DNA of 64,000 nt from Trigonopsis variabilis (GCA_003707065.3 PPXM03000009.1:248001-312000); one strand, 5' to 3'. Shown: positions 1 to 11,874, counted from the first letter of the stretch. A program made the numbers and translations. Notes: generated from the letters alone by a model not told the origin.

Positions 1-1
1 A

Positions 2-241
2 GACCTGAAGGATGAACGTCAAGTTTCGACTGAAGAAGGAGAGGCTAAAGCAAAAGAACTCGACGCTATGTTTGTCGAAACTAGTGCTAAAGCTGGCTAT
101 AACATTAAATCGCTCTTCCGACGCATTGCTCTTGCTCTTCCTGGAATCGATCAACCCCCTGAACAAGATCAGACTCAGTCGCAAATGGTAGATGTCAATA
201 TCAGTCCTACCAATGCAACTCAAGGAGATTGCGGTTGCTAA
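2..241 (+). CDS. YPT6: Rab6/Ypt6-type small GTPase, C-terminal part
   Basis: This is the last 79 codons of a Rab GTPase; the start lies outside the window. The frame opens with DLKDERQVS and continues through a stretch matching the Rab6 pattern around the G5 box (ETSAKAGYNIKSLFRR). That box contacts the guanine base. The protein ends in CGC, a doubly prenylated C-terminus typical of Rab proteins that anchors it to membranes. Rab6/Ypt6 acts in endosome-to-Golgi and intra-Golgi retrograde transport. The tail before CGC is polar and variable, as in other Rabs. Family assignment to Rab6 rests on the EEGEAKAKELDAMF and ALPG signatures. Confidence 0.85.
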   Translation, partial: DLKDERQVSTEEGEAKAKELDAMFVETSAKAGYNIKSLFRRIALALPGIDQPPEQDQTQSQMVDVNISPTNATQGDCGC

Positions 242-453
242 GACCAACATGCCGCAGCCGCTCTAGATAAATGCTACGTGGGTATATGATTAAGCCAATA
301 TTTTTTTTCCGCTTCCCATTTTGAAATGTCTCTGTCTTGAGCACTCTTCTATCTCCTGACATGTCTATGAGCAGCCGTCATCCTTACTATGTCCGGTGGA
401 AGATGATGCATCTAATGTATAATATGTCAATGTTCTCGTGCACTGAACGTAGT

Positions 454-1627
454 TCATCCCAGATTCATCGTATTGCCTATCCCTTTAGGATTCTCGTCCT
501 TGAAATCATCCCATTGTCTTTGTTTATATGTTTCCGCGTCGACTGCATTCTCATCTTCGTCGGCATGTTTAGCATTGGGGTCCTCCGGAGGAGGTGGCTT
601 AGATTCGATAATACCGCCCCTTTTCTTCTCTTCCTCGAGATATTCATCAATTGTCATAGTGGGAAGACGGTAATCATTTTGGAACACCTGTTTCTTCAGT
701 TGGTCCCTTGATGATACAATTGTGAAAGGCTTATTAACAGTACTCACTCCGCCCGACTTTTTGCTCGCGTTCAAAAGAGGTAAATCTAGTCGCTCCGAGT
801 ATTCCCTGGTATTTTGATCAATCTTTTGCGATTGACCTATTCTTGTTTGATCTCTTTCTGCTGGATTTTGTTCGACTAGCCGCAGCATCTTCTTTTCCAT
901 CAAAATCCCGTTGAGAGAATCAAGAGCTTTTGATGCCAAAAAATGGATTTGAGCGACGTAGAGTTGTCTTCGTATATCATCTTGATCATCGTTCTCATCG
1001 TTAGAAAGCCGCAGCTTGCGATCCAGTAGAGATACTTGGTTTTGCAACTCTTTTTCGTACTTGAATCGTCTGATCTTTTCTTGACGTCGCTCACTAGCAT
1101 TTTTTAAAGTCTCAGGCCTATCATCTGTATCAAAAATGGACGATTTAGAACTATCGTCATATCCCTGGGGGTCTATAATACGATGGACGTCAGCAACGAG
1201 ATCCTTTGGAACAAGAGAATAATCATCACATCGGCGAAGAAATGCCAGATAATTCTGATATTCAAGATTTATCACCTGTTTTCTATCGACACCGGTTGTC
1301 TTTCCGTATAATTCAGCGATAAAATATGGTAAAGGTACAAACCTGATCCAGTTAGCATGACCGCAATCGCCATACTCACACAATGTCACCTGTAGCCAAA
1401 TCATCTAGTGATTCGTTTGAGCTAAACACTCCTAACACCTCGATCTTTCGCAGCAAAGCCGAATACTCGTCTATTCCTTGTCGAATCAAGCCCTGATATT
1501 CGGGACTTGTTGGCAGTGCGCCTCGGTTCAGAGCTTGTCCTATCTTGGAATTCTCATCATTCGGGTTGTAATTGGCTCGGATCTTTCTAAATATCGTAGC
1601 AATACTTTGATCATTCTTCTCCGTCAT
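454..1627 (-). CDS. TAP42: TAP42/IGBP1 family, PP2A-associated protein
   Basis: Two exons, 1627-1380 and 1342-454, give 378 aa; the intron (1379-1343) is 37 nt with donor GTGAGT and branch CTAAC. Tap42/alpha4 binds the catalytic subunits of PP2A-like phosphatases and links them to TORC1 signalling. The N-terminal half is helical with the family motif DDLATGDIVFVPLPYFIAEL, which is rebuilt only when the intron is removed. Basic helices follow (EKIRRFKYEKELQNQ). The C-terminal signature LPTMTIDEYLEEEKKRG and the ending WDDFKDENPKGIGNT are diagnostic. Transcribed toward the Rab gene, with convergent 3' ends about 210 bp apart. Confidence 0.93.
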
Positions 1628-1960
1628 TGCTGATGATGAGATGGTATGGTAAGTAGAAGGCCTGTCGTCATCCGCCTCACTGTATCAGAAAGTTCTACCA
1701 GATTCGAAATTTGGAGAATATAATAGAGACAGCGTAGCGATCTTGAAGGAAAATTCTAACGTGCATCATTGATGAGACAGGTGCTGCCTGTTTCGGCAAT
1801 TGGTTCAACGTCGAAGCCCGGCCTACAGAGAGTATTGCTAAATGGAGGCTAAATCTTATGCGAAATAAATTATATACAAAAAAACCTCTACCAGTTTCAT
1901 TTTAAAAAGCCCTCTCTTTTATCCCTTCATTTGAACTCAGCTGCTTGCCTCCGCTACTTG
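1628..1960. other. intergenic region TAP42 / XLF-like
   Basis: This 333 bp separates the TAP42 start from the stop of the XLF-like gene on the same strand. It should hold the TAP42 promoter and the upstream gene's 3' end. I see AT-rich patches but no further gene. Confidence 0.5.
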
Positions 1961-3198
1961 TCATATCCGTCGCCGTCTCTGATACGCAGACCTTCTAGAA
2001 TTCTGAAGCTTCTCAGAGAGCGCCTTTCGTCTTTGGACTTCGGCTGGGTCTTCTTGTCTTGGCTCGTGATCTAAATCAGGCAAACGGTAATCAGGTGGAG
2101 GAGACGGAACTCTTGATGATTCTCTTGAGTCAACCAGCTTGGCTGAAATATGACGCGAAGGACTTTTTATGCGTTTTCTTCCATCTTCTGATTGTATATA
2201 GCCGTAGGGAGACGCAGTAGTGAATCTGGGCGTATTTTCAATCATTTCAGCACTTGAAGGCTGAAACTCAGCCGTTTTTCCTGCGCCCATTTCCCGCTTT
2301 CGAAAGCTTGACTCACCGTGTCGGAGTCTTTTAGTGGGCGACAATTCTATGGGTGGAGATTTTTCTCGGTCCCTGGATTCCAGCATATCTGAGCTGGCAT
2401 CTTTCCCCAAAAGAGAGTTTTTAATCAGTTCGGCTCGATCGTTAGAATCCAGTTGAGACGAAACTGCCAGTTGATCCACTAAATCCCAAACCGTATGGAT
2501 TTGGTCGAATTTGGTGGGGAACTCTAAATCCTGGGTCTTCTTCCATGATCCAAAGTCAAATGGCTCTAATGATGTCTGATTTCGTCGAGGGAGATAGGTT
2601 ATCGTAGATGATTGGTTCAACTCCATCAAGGCTTTGATATGATGATCTTTAAGAGAGATTAAATGGATTAAGTTTTGGATCATGCAGTCGTATTTTGCAA
2701 TGGTAAGAAACGAATCGATAGACAGTTCCATTAAATCGGTAGCGCTAGAGGAGCTTCTGAGGGTCGATAAAAGACTGCTGGCTGGCTTGAGGTGGTTCTC
2801 TTTCACAATGTCATTTCGTGACATGAAGGTCAGATCAGGACAGAACTGCCACTCAACAGGCTTGTCAAGCGGTGGAAATGCAAGAGAGACTTTGATGATT
2901 AATTGAGTATCCGATCTCTCAGCCGTAGAATCGGCCGATCTTAACCCAGAGACGAACTTCTCTATAAATGTAAGTGCCTGGCTTTCTGATACGAGATCAA
3001 ATGGGCATTCTAGTTTCTGACAGGTTAGGATAGCATGCGGGATCCACTGACCTCTGCTCGAGATAAAATTGAAGGCAGATCCAACGATTCGCTCCAAATG
3101 GACAGAAAATCAGTCACAACGAATTTGAAGTTGCTTTCAAAATACTCAGCAAGAAAATAGAGTCCATGATTCTTGATTTTCTTCCATTGCCCATCCAT
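1961..3198 (-). CDS. NEJ1: XLF/Nej1-like non-homologous end-joining factor
   Basis: Two exons, 3198-3052 and 3016-1961, give 400 aa; the 35 nt intron has donor GTCAGT and acceptor CTAACCTGTCAG. The first ~230 residues follow the XLF head-domain pattern: a Trp near the start (MDGQWKKIK), an F-V-V-T-D-x-L-x-x-I-W-S-E segment, then I-x-x-R-A and a helical stalk around residues 150-200. XLF/Nej1 stimulates DNA ligase IV during end joining in the nucleus. The C-terminal half is disordered and rich in Ser, Pro and Arg, ending in QRRRRI, like the basic DNA- and Ku-binding tail of XLF. The call is by pattern only; sequence divergence in this family is high. XRCC4-like identity is less likely. Confidence 0.68.
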
Positions 3199-3677
3199 GG
3201 TCAACAGGGCCAAGCTTGGGACCTTGGGACAGTTGTGACGTAGCAACGATCGCTCGGAAGCGTAACTAGCTAAACAATGTGATATCTGGAAAAGAGAATA
3301 AACCTTGATACGGCTCAACACAAGCGAAGCGATAGTGGTCTAACATGATCCTGGACTCGATCAGCAGTGAAACATATCAAGCGAGATAGGTCTTAGCAGA
3401 ATTTTGTCGCGCAAGCCCATTTGATAACTTGGTGCAGGCTAAGTAAACTGTCCGGTCATCTCCGCTACTCGTCGTTCTAAGACATTAAGAGTGACGCTTC
3501 TGATTATAATGTAGCGGAAATAACACCGCACCATAGACGCCTTGTGGCAAAGAGTTTTGCCCACTACCAAACTTGGCCCATTTAGGAAGGCCCTTATCAG
3601 TAAAAGCTCAGTTCGGCTCTCAGTCACGGATCATTCCATTCTAACTTGTCCGATCTTCCGTTCTGTTTGATCTCTCA
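3199..3677. promoter_or_regulatory. divergent promoter region XLF-like / sestrin-like
   Basis: This 479 bp lies between two divergently transcribed starts (3198 minus, 3678 plus). A short open frame on the minus strand at 3439-3627 has no recognisable product. I see no clear TATA box or other named site. Confidence 0.45.
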
Positions 3678-6383
3678 ATGTCAAGTTCAATCTTATTGGA
3701 CATGAGTATCTTTGGCGATATCCTCGATCCCGATATCACGACTCGCTTATCAGCTGCAGATCATATCGAACGACAGCTATTACGTTGGGCAGGGACTTTA
3801 TCTGGTAATAGTGACTCTTCTTCCTCGCCTGGCCCTTGGGAAGAAGTTTTCGACCTCTCAGAATCAGTTCATGCTCATCGCTCAAGGTAAGCGTTTTCTT
3901 TTGTCGAACCTGAAGGTTTTCATCACCATTGCGGTTAGCTTTGGACTTATTTATGAACTTTGGGAGTGATTTCTTGCATTTATCTTCTACTGTGTTGCTT
4001 GCTAGTCTATTATAGAAGGGATCATTATTTCGATCTCGATCTCGATAGCCTTATATGCCGTTACATAGGTAGTACGTCTTGAGGGTACGTCTTGAGGCTT
4101 GATATCTGGTGGATCCAGTTGGATATTTCATACTCTCTGATTTTTACGGGTTCAGCCGGCGGATCATCTTATGAAATTGATGTCCTGATGGGATCAGCGT
4201 GATATTAGATCAACCCCTCTAACGTCAGTGAACCTCCCGATAATGAAACGTATCACTCTTTTATTCTTCAATTACTTCGATTGGCTATCGACTGCCCGTA
4301 TGATGAGATCAGATCTCGGCTATTTCAGACCTGCGCCCGACTCGAAATGGCTGGAGTACCAATACCCGATTATGTCAGTATTAGTCCAAGCTATTTGATT
4401 CCTTTCTCAGAGACTCTAGGCTATGGCAGATCGCGGAGGCAGCATGGTTCCTTCGTGTCAGAACGGTCGATATTGTCAGTATCATCAGGAACTTATGAAA
4501 GTGAAGAGGACGACGCAAAGCGAGAGTCCCTTTTCGTAGGAACTCCTCAGTTTGGTCTAGAAAACGGATCACTGGCTCAATCATTTGCTCAGAAGCGAGG
4601 GTTTTCCGGTCTGAGAAGACCTCCATCTGGATCTCTCCGGAGTCAATTAAATATTCAGACTACCCGACCGTTAAGTGAAAGCGCTCATAAGCTTCATGTG
4701 ACGGCATTCATGAAATTTGGAAGAGTCACATCATTAGTGAAATTATTATCTTTCTTTCCTACTTATGCTTATTCCCACTATCGCACATTTTCTGCATTCT
4801 TCACTGAGAGCGAATCAGGCTGCCCTCTTCCTCTTCCAGTGAGGTTCTATCTCGGAATCATGGCTGCTGCTGAAAGTAGATGTTATTATTACCTATCTTT
4901 ACTGCCCAGACTCTTTCTAGCAGCTGGAGGTGATCCATCCTGGCTCAAAGATCTAAGAAACGCCCCAAGCAAAGTGCAAAAGATGGCATTACTAAATGGA
5001 TTGCTGGCTCACCAACCCTGGAAAGTAACTCCAGGGATATTTGAAAGACTGATGACTCCCGACGAAGGAGGCGACATTGTGGATTCTTGGAAAGTCCGAG
5101 AAATTATTCATGCTATGGTAATCATGTGCTTGATCCATGCCAATTCGGCGTTTGCCTTATCAGTTGGATTGGCCACTGAGCCCGATCTTCCAGGAGGTTA
5201 TGTTCCTCCGTCAAGCTGGGGCTACTCTGGAGGACCGTATCCAGCCACATTCCGACCAAAAAGCCGAAGGTCGGATTGGTCAATAGATTCGGCCATTGAC
5301 ACCGCTAGTTCTGGCGGGCAGTCGAATTCAGACTGTGATTTGAGATTGGCTGATGAGACTACTATCAAAAAGGCAGTTGGCGCTACCCCGATCCCGTTTG
5401 AGTCCTCCAGTGTCCGCAGAAATATAAATATCCCCAATGCGAATATATCTGGATCTTTTGGGATAAGGGAACCAACCATTATGTCATTTGGCTCCTACGC
5501 CAGTAGGAATGATGCACCTCTAGCATTTTCTTTACGGTCGAATCAATCATCGGTTGGATCTCCGATTCCATCAAGGTTTATGAATGAACGAAGGGAATCA
5601 ACTACTTCAGCAAGAGCTTTGCCGGATGACGATATTCCGATCAATCCATTCAAGTCTGATTTTACTCGATTTTTGAATCCTGAGTTCATCATTTCATATG
5701 AGGAATTTGATATTCATTCTGGAGCAGACGAGATCTTACATACAAATGACTTCAGTTGGGAATATGATGCAGTTCCTTTGCTAGGGCAATACTTGGATGG
5801 CTTGGAAAATCTACTGGATCGACGGTTCGAAGATGCTCAAAATATTGGGGGAGGAGGGCGAACGAGAGAGAGTTCTATGGGGGACATTTCCAACGCAAGC
5901 TCCTTGGCCTCATCGATTTCGAGTTTGGCATCTTCTCGGTTTTCAAGTCGAATGGGCAATAGCCCCTACTATTCGACCTTAGCCTCGACCTCTGATTCTG
6001 ATGATCGCAGTATTTTACGGTTGGATGCGATTTCTCAAGATATGAAGCAAGCTGCATGGTGCTATTCTTTGCGAGTGATTGGGATATTAAAGGATGGGTA
6101 TAATTATGAAAGTGAAAGTGCATGTCTGGATAAGACGGTGAAGCGGTATTTGAAACGGATATTGACATTTCCAGACGCCATGTCAAAAGGAGATTGGAGC
6201 ATGTCGAGCGGAGGAGGTTTGGTTGGAGGAATGGCCTCCTCCGAAGGATTAGCATCGGTTATCAATTCAAACGCTCCTCTGTCCGCGGAGGAGAAAATAA
6301 TGATTGCCATTCTTGGAACCGATGCCAAACTCTACGGCTCTCTTGTCTATGGTGTTCGGGCCTTGCAAGCTTGTGTCTGCTGA
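3678..6383 (+). CDS. Sestrin (PA26) family protein
   Basis: Four exons (3678-3886, 4016-4068, 4156-4198, 4229-6383) give 819 aa. Sestrins are amino-acid and stress sensors that act on TORC1 through GATOR2. The N-terminal sestrin core lies at about residues 270-420: PLPVRFYLGIMAAAESRCYYY, then GGDPSWL and LLAHQPWKVT. The C-terminal half resumes at about 560 (NDFSWEYDAVPLLGQYLD) and ends with an AAWCYSLRVIGILKDGYNYE block like the animal WNYIHCxxGIRYDDYDY element. The redox Cys (residue 320) and the Tyr two residues on are present; the His that I recall seven residues on in animal sestrins is Leu. It is much longer than animal sestrins (about 500 aa) because of Ser-rich low-complexity inserts. 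Introns 1 and 3 (129 and 87 nt) are long for this window; intron 4 is only 30 nt. Exons 1-3 are less certain than exon 4. Confidence 0.8.
4072..4097 (+). repeat. perfect tandem 13-mer in a sestrin-gene intron
   Basis: GTACGTCTTGAGG occurs twice head to tail (4072-4084 and 4085-4097), just inside the donor of the third-exon intron. Each copy carries a GTACGT that looks like a better splice donor than the GTAGTA at 4069, but using either would leave an in-frame stop upstream. Confidence 0.8.
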
Positions 6384-6798
6384 AAGGCTCTCTGTCCACC
6401 TAGGCCGGAACGCTTGTGGAAGGTGAGGTCGTCCGTGTGTATATTAGGTTAAAATAATTGTGCATTTATTACTCTTTTCTTTTCAATCGTCATGGCTGTT
6501 TACGTTAAGACCGGGTAATGTTTGGACGATCGAATCTATGCGCTACAGCGCCTTAAGACGACAGGCTTTCAGTGCAGTCGTTCTTTCCACATTTCTCTCA
6601 GCCCGAAGCGCCTTGTTCGTTCTATTCGAATCAAAGTATACTTTCTTTCTTTTCACTCATAGTCTCGAAAAGTCTTCTTTCTTAGACCGTTTATTTCTTG
6701 ACTTGTGAATATCAAAACCGCGATAAAAAACACTTCTTTCACTAAGGCCCTCAAACTATTACGAGCACCGGATCTACTATTAACCTATATAAGAAACA
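6384..6798. other. intergenic region sestrin-like / RBMS-like
   Basis: This 415 bp lies between two genes on the same strand. A TATATAA run at 6787-6793 sits only a few bases before the proposed ATG of the next gene, so it is either 5' leader or means that translation starts further in. No other gene seen. Confidence 0.45.
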
Positions 6799-8846
6799 AT
6801 GCCCTGTGATAACAAGTCTACCAGTTCTGGATCCAAAGGAATGCCCGCAATGAATGAAGATACCCATAAACCTGTATCCTATTTTACCGCCAACGGAGGA
6901 ATGAGTTATGTTCAAGCTCCATTTACCCCTGCAATTCCTCCATATGGAAAAACGCTTCCTTCCAATGGACCTGCCCCATCTTATATGATGCCATTTTCTA
7001 TACCTCCTCCCCCTCCTCCCAATATGGGCTATATGCCCTTTTATCCAGGCTATTCCATGAATGGAGGGATGATCGATATGGTTGGCCCTACCAATATGTA
7101 CGAGAATTCTTGTCTTTACTTGGCTAACGCGTTAGATATACCCCTTCTAAGCCTTATGGTCCAGGTCCTGTGATACCTGATCAGTCGAACTCCAACATCA
7201 AAGTCGGTGGTAGAGTCTGCTCCCAGTCTTCGTCAGCTACTTCTCATACTTGTTCAGAAACCTCTCGGGAGATGGAATCGCCTAATTTTAACCCCATGTG
7301 TCATTATCAACAGGCTTTCCCTCCTTTCTTTACCCCGCTGGTTTCTCCTGATATGTTTCCTGCTCCTCCTTATTATACTTTTCAGGCTCCGTTCTACTAT
7401 CAGCCGAACCCTTCTTCCGTGGCTCCTCCTTCTAATGATATGTATCCTTACCCTCACGTCTACGGCGGCGGGTTTGAACATATGGAGGACCATCAATGCC
7501 CTGGTCCCTCGGCCGATACCATTCCCAGAGCGGCAGGATCAGGGAATCGGAACTCTCTGAATACCTGCTATCGACCTCCAAAAAAGAATTCGAAGCCTGA
7601 TTCCAAGCAAACTTCTATCCGTGCTTCTGGTCTGAAGTCAGTTCATACCAATTTTAAAGCTCCCAAAACAGCCCTCAAACAAAGTGCCGCTTATACCAAT
7701 GGCAATACCACAATTAGCCCTAGCAGTACTTTGGTCTCTTCTAAGAATATGAGCTTGGGAGTTTTATCTGCGGCTGCTACTGAGAAGACGTTTAATACCG
7801 CTACTTCTGTGACTTCTGGCGCTGATCCCTCAAAGATTTTTAAACTACCTGAACCTGTTCCTTCCAATCTTCCTCATCCAAGTGGACAGCTTCTCGAAGA
7901 AGCTCTCAGGAACCCTCGAAAGACTACAAATGTCTACATTCGAGGCTTGGTCCCCGAAACAACCGACGAAAGCTTGTATGAAATGGCGGTGAACTTTGGA
8001 AAAATTAAAACGGCTAAGGCAATGATCGACGCCTCCAACGGGCTCTGTAAAGGGTGAGTTCATATCCAAGATGCGATTGTTAACATTCTAGTTTTGGCTT
8101 TGCTGAGTTCGAAACTGAAGCTGAGGCTATTGAATGCATCAAGGCTTTGACTCTTTCCGGATATCAATCCTCCTTTGCAAAGCAGTCATTTGCTTTGCGA
8201 CTTAAAGACTTACATGATCCTCATTCCACCAATGTTTACTTTTCAAACCTTCCTAGAAATATGACAGAAGAAGATATGGAGAAAATGATCACACCTTATG
8301 AAGTGATCTCGTTGCGGATTCTAAGGGACAATCATGGCCAGAGCAGGGGCGTTGGTTTCGCAAGGTAAATGCATTAATTACAGATGGACTGACGCAGTTT
8401 AGATTTGTTGATCGCAAGACAGCAGAGAAAATCATCAGATCCTTCAATGGTCAGAGCTTTGGTGAAAGTCATGGACCTATTCAAGTTCGCTTTAGTGATA
8501 CCATGGCTCAAAAGCATCTAAAGCAACAAACTGCGAAAAAGAGATCTTGGAGAGCCCAGGAGTATCGGATGATGACTGGTCAAATGTCCCAGCCTGGTCA
8601 CTCTAGTTTTGGAGCCTCTGCTATGGCCGAAGGGTATGTATAAAAAGACTCATTACTTACTATTCTAGTACTCCTCAAGAGTTGACTGACGGACTCGATT
8701 CATTTTCTTCTGGACGATCAAGTGTCCAGGGACACTGGGAGGGATCTCGCAAAGAAGATCAAGATGGTCGGGATGACAAAGAAAACAGGAATCCTGTTAA
8801 GGTGAAGAGACACTCTGATATTTCAATGGGACTTGTGGAAGGATAA
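6799..8846 (+). CDS. RBMS/MSSP-type protein with two RRM domains
   Basis: Five exons (6799-7097, 7136-8053, 8092-8364, 8403-8633, 8669-8846) give 632 aa; introns are 35-38 nt. The first ~350 residues are low complexity, rich in Pro, Tyr, Met and Ser. RRM1 (about 363-440) opens TNVYIRGLVPETTDESLYEM and carries GLCKGFGFAEF (RNP1). RRM2 (about 451-530) opens TNVYFSNLPRNMTEEDMEKM and carries the RNP1 QSRGVGFARF, closely matching animal RBMS proteins, single-stranded nucleic-acid binders acting on transcription and mRNA. The C-terminal ~100 residues are Ser- and Gln-rich. The exon frames join without stops and RNP1 of both domains is restored only by splicing. An in-frame ATG at 6841 is an alternative start. 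Confidence 0.85.
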
Positions 8847-8931
8847 GAACTGGGGAATTGAGCTCGAAGGTTTTTGGGCTTAAAACATAGGGGACGTGAA
8901 CAAACTAGTATACTTAATTCTGGAGGGCTTA

Positions 8932-9046
8932 TGTGTTTTGCTGGGCAAGATGGACAACTATATATTTATTCCTTGATGCATTCGTCCATTGTTTTTTGCT
9001 GGAGTTGGTGGACTATTATATATTTATCTCTGTGTTTTGCTGAATG
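8932..9046 (+). repeat. imperfect repeats in the RBMS-like 3' UTR
   Basis: A unit of about 40 bp, TGTTTTGCTGG...GGAC..CTATATATTTAT, appears at 8932-8972, again at 8989-9030, and a partial copy (TGTGTTTTGCTG) follows at 9031. It lies 86-200 bp after the stop codon, so it is probably in the 3' UTR. Confidence 0.6.
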
Positions 9047-9122
9047 AAAAGTTGAACTGAAAAAATTCTATCGTACAGGTAACATATTGCGCTAATAATC
9101 CATGAGTAGTCTTCTTTTCTCG

Positions 9123-10310
9123 CTAGGTCTCCGGCCTGATTGTTTCGGTTAAGTTGTCATTGCTCTTTTGGGCAGAAAGATCTTCGTTCCTTTCACTGGT
9201 TGATTCGTTATCTTCATGTTCACCCTCCCGTTCATCCTGTTCATAGTCTTCATCTTCGTCTTCGTCTTCACCTTCCTCTTCATCTTCATCGTCTGAAAGC
9301 GACTCACCGGTCTCGCCGGTCTCACCAGCCTCTCGGGAAGCACTTATGGCTTGTTCGAGATCCCGGGCCATTTTCTTGGTAAAGCCAGAGGCCTCGACCA
9401 GGACGTCAAGGGATTCGATTTTGGAGACATCTTTAGAGAAAATGGGGTATTCGTCCGATACAAACCCGAATTTGCGATCAAAAAAGCGCCGAATACAGTT
9501 TACATCTCTTTGAAAGTACCACTCGGCGTCGGGATGAGAAGTTGAGATACACTGGGGAAAATCAATGACGACGACTCGGTTAGGATCATCTTCTGGAACG
9601 TCACGCAGCATGATATTGAATTCATTGAAATCACAGTGGACAAGACCGTGGTTAGCCAATCTGACAATGATGTCCATCAAGGTTGCGCACAGAGCAGGAG
9701 GATCATCTAACGAGCGTACGTTTTTCATCGGATATCCGTCGATAAATGACATCAGGATACAATGGCGACTTTGATCTATTGGGGTAGGGACCGGAAAGCC
9801 ATGTTGATGGAGGATTTTCATGAATTCGTATTCTTTTTGAGCTGCCAGCCGGGACAAGTACATCCATGACGCAGATTGTCTCTTTCGAAGGTAATCGCGA
9901 TTTGTCTTGACTGTCCTGAAACTTATTCGACCCAATCGATGAATTTTCAGTACATTTGCCGTTCCACTAGGGTCCACAATGAGATGGATATCGGATTCTT
10001 TACCGACCCCGATCCTAGATCCAACCGAGTATAAAGTCTTGCGAGATATAAAAGCTTTGAGAGCCAAGTAGTCGTAACCACCGTAGGTTAATCTGTACCC
10101 GTCGTACTTGGCGTTCTGCATCTTTGCAATGAGTCCAATTTTTGCGACATTTGATATCGCCCGATTGGCTGCGGAAGCTTTGAGTCCCGAGATTTGGATC
10201 AGAAGTTTGGTAGGAATCAACTCATGATTCTTTGATCCCATTTCAGCAGCAGTCAAGATCCGGAAATCATCTTTATTTAGATACCGGAGCGAACTGGCGT
10301 CGAGTTTCAT
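9123..10310 (-). CDS. RIO2: RIO2 atypical protein kinase/ATPase, 40S maturation
   Basis: A single exon of 395 aa. RIO2 binds pre-40S ribosomes and drives late cytoplasmic maturation through ATP hydrolysis. The N-terminal winged helix (residues 1-90, with SLRYLNKDDFRILTAAEMG) is RIO2-specific. The kinase fold follows: glycine loop RIGVGKESDIHLIVD, ATP-binding Lys in NVLKIHRLGR, catalytic loop LVHCDFNEFNIML and metal-binding VVVIDFPQCIS. All key residues are present. The tail (about 330-395) is a long Glu/Asp run, as in many RIO2 proteins. The 3' end faces the RBMS-like gene. AT-rich AATTTTCG elements lie upstream. Confidence 0.96.
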   Translation of the reverse strand: MKLDASSLRYLNKDDFRILTAAEMGSKNHELIPTKLLIQISGLKASAANRAISNVAKIGLIAKMQNAKYDGYRLTYGGYDYLALKAFISRKTLYSVGSRIGVGKESDIHLIVDPSGTANVLKIHRLGRISFRTVKTNRDYLRKRQSASWMYLSRLAAQKEYEFMKILHQHGFPVPTPIDQSRHCILMSFIDGYPMKNVRSLDDPPALCATLMDIIVRLANHGLVHCDFNEFNIMLRDVPEDDPNRVVVIDFPQCISTSHPDAEWYFQRDVNCIRRFFDRKFGFVSDEYPIFSKDVSKIESLDVLVEASGFTKKMARDLEQAISASREAGETGETGESLSDDEDEEEGEDEDEDEDYEQDEREGEHEDNESTSERNEDLSAQKSNDNLTETIRPET

Positions 10311-10943
10311 GATGGAGTTGGGAGTTTAAATTTTCGGTAACTAGCGTTACGTGAGGACGAACTGTAGGCTCGGTAGCCGTTTACAAACTCCCTATCGAGC
10401 TGCACATTCTACTGAATTTTCGAATTTTCGATTAAATAAGTGTTCCCAGTAGAGAAAGCACATAAAAGCTTATGGCCATTTCAAAGTTTCCCGTTACGGA
10501 GTTTTCCCATTTTCCAATTGTCTTATAGCCTGACTGGATTGGAATACAAAGCTTGGGCTCAATTTAAAAGGGAGCAACTAAGTAGAAAGGCACTTGCCGC
10601 TATTCGGATAATCTCGTTTGTTTTTGTGTTTTATTTATATTCTCCTTTTGGAGCTGTTATGCATATTACGATGAAATGACTCTTTTTTCTTGGATAAAGC
10701 GTTCTCTCAATAGAATATCACAATCATGGTTATCATTCACAAGCGAAACCTCTTCGCCCTGGTAAATAGCTTTTTTAAGACAAATCAGTAAATTGGTATA
10801 ATTAACATATATATAAGAGCTATTCTATCAGACCAGACTCTTATCTTTCTAGGTCGTCTTATTATGGTTGGCTTGTTTCTCCCGATCTGGTCGCGGCGAC
10901 AAGGGTGTCTCGAGACTTTGGCGCGTTACTTTCGATACCCTCA
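10311..10943. promoter_or_regulatory. divergent region RIO2 / IDI1
   Basis: This 633 bp holds the RIO2 promoter on the left (repeated AATTTTCGAATTTTCG near 10416-10433) and, on the right, the candidate two-exon small ORF described separately, which leads into IDI1. No other gene seen. Confidence 0.45.

Positions 10944-10957
<14 letters not shown>
10726..10957 (+). CDS. candidate 46-aa ORF overlapping the IDI1 start
   Basis: If the 91 nt segment 10762-10852 (GTAAAT...TTTCTAG) is an intron, exons 10726-10761 and 10853-10957 encode 46 residues: a basic start MVIIHKRNLF, a hydrophobic stretch ALVVLLWLACF and a polar tail. Its TGA (10955-10957) lies inside the start of IDI1 (ATG at 10944), in another frame. 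It could be a small membrane peptide, an uORF controlling IDI1, or chance. I do not recognise the sequence. Confidence 0.25.
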
Positions 10958-11823
<866 letters not shown>

Positions 11824-11874
11824 ATGTGTACTATTGGAAACAAATTCTGCTTATTTTGAGTAATATTCTCTATG

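Noticed and set aside
3017-3097. A longer N-terminus for the XLF-like gene starting MERIVGSAF
   Set aside because: It reads through the 35 nt intron in the wrong frame; the spliced form restores the family motif.
7182-7560. Open frames inside the Pro/Tyr-rich part of the RBMS-like gene
   Set aside because: They overlap the real frame, which joins across all introns to intact RRMs.
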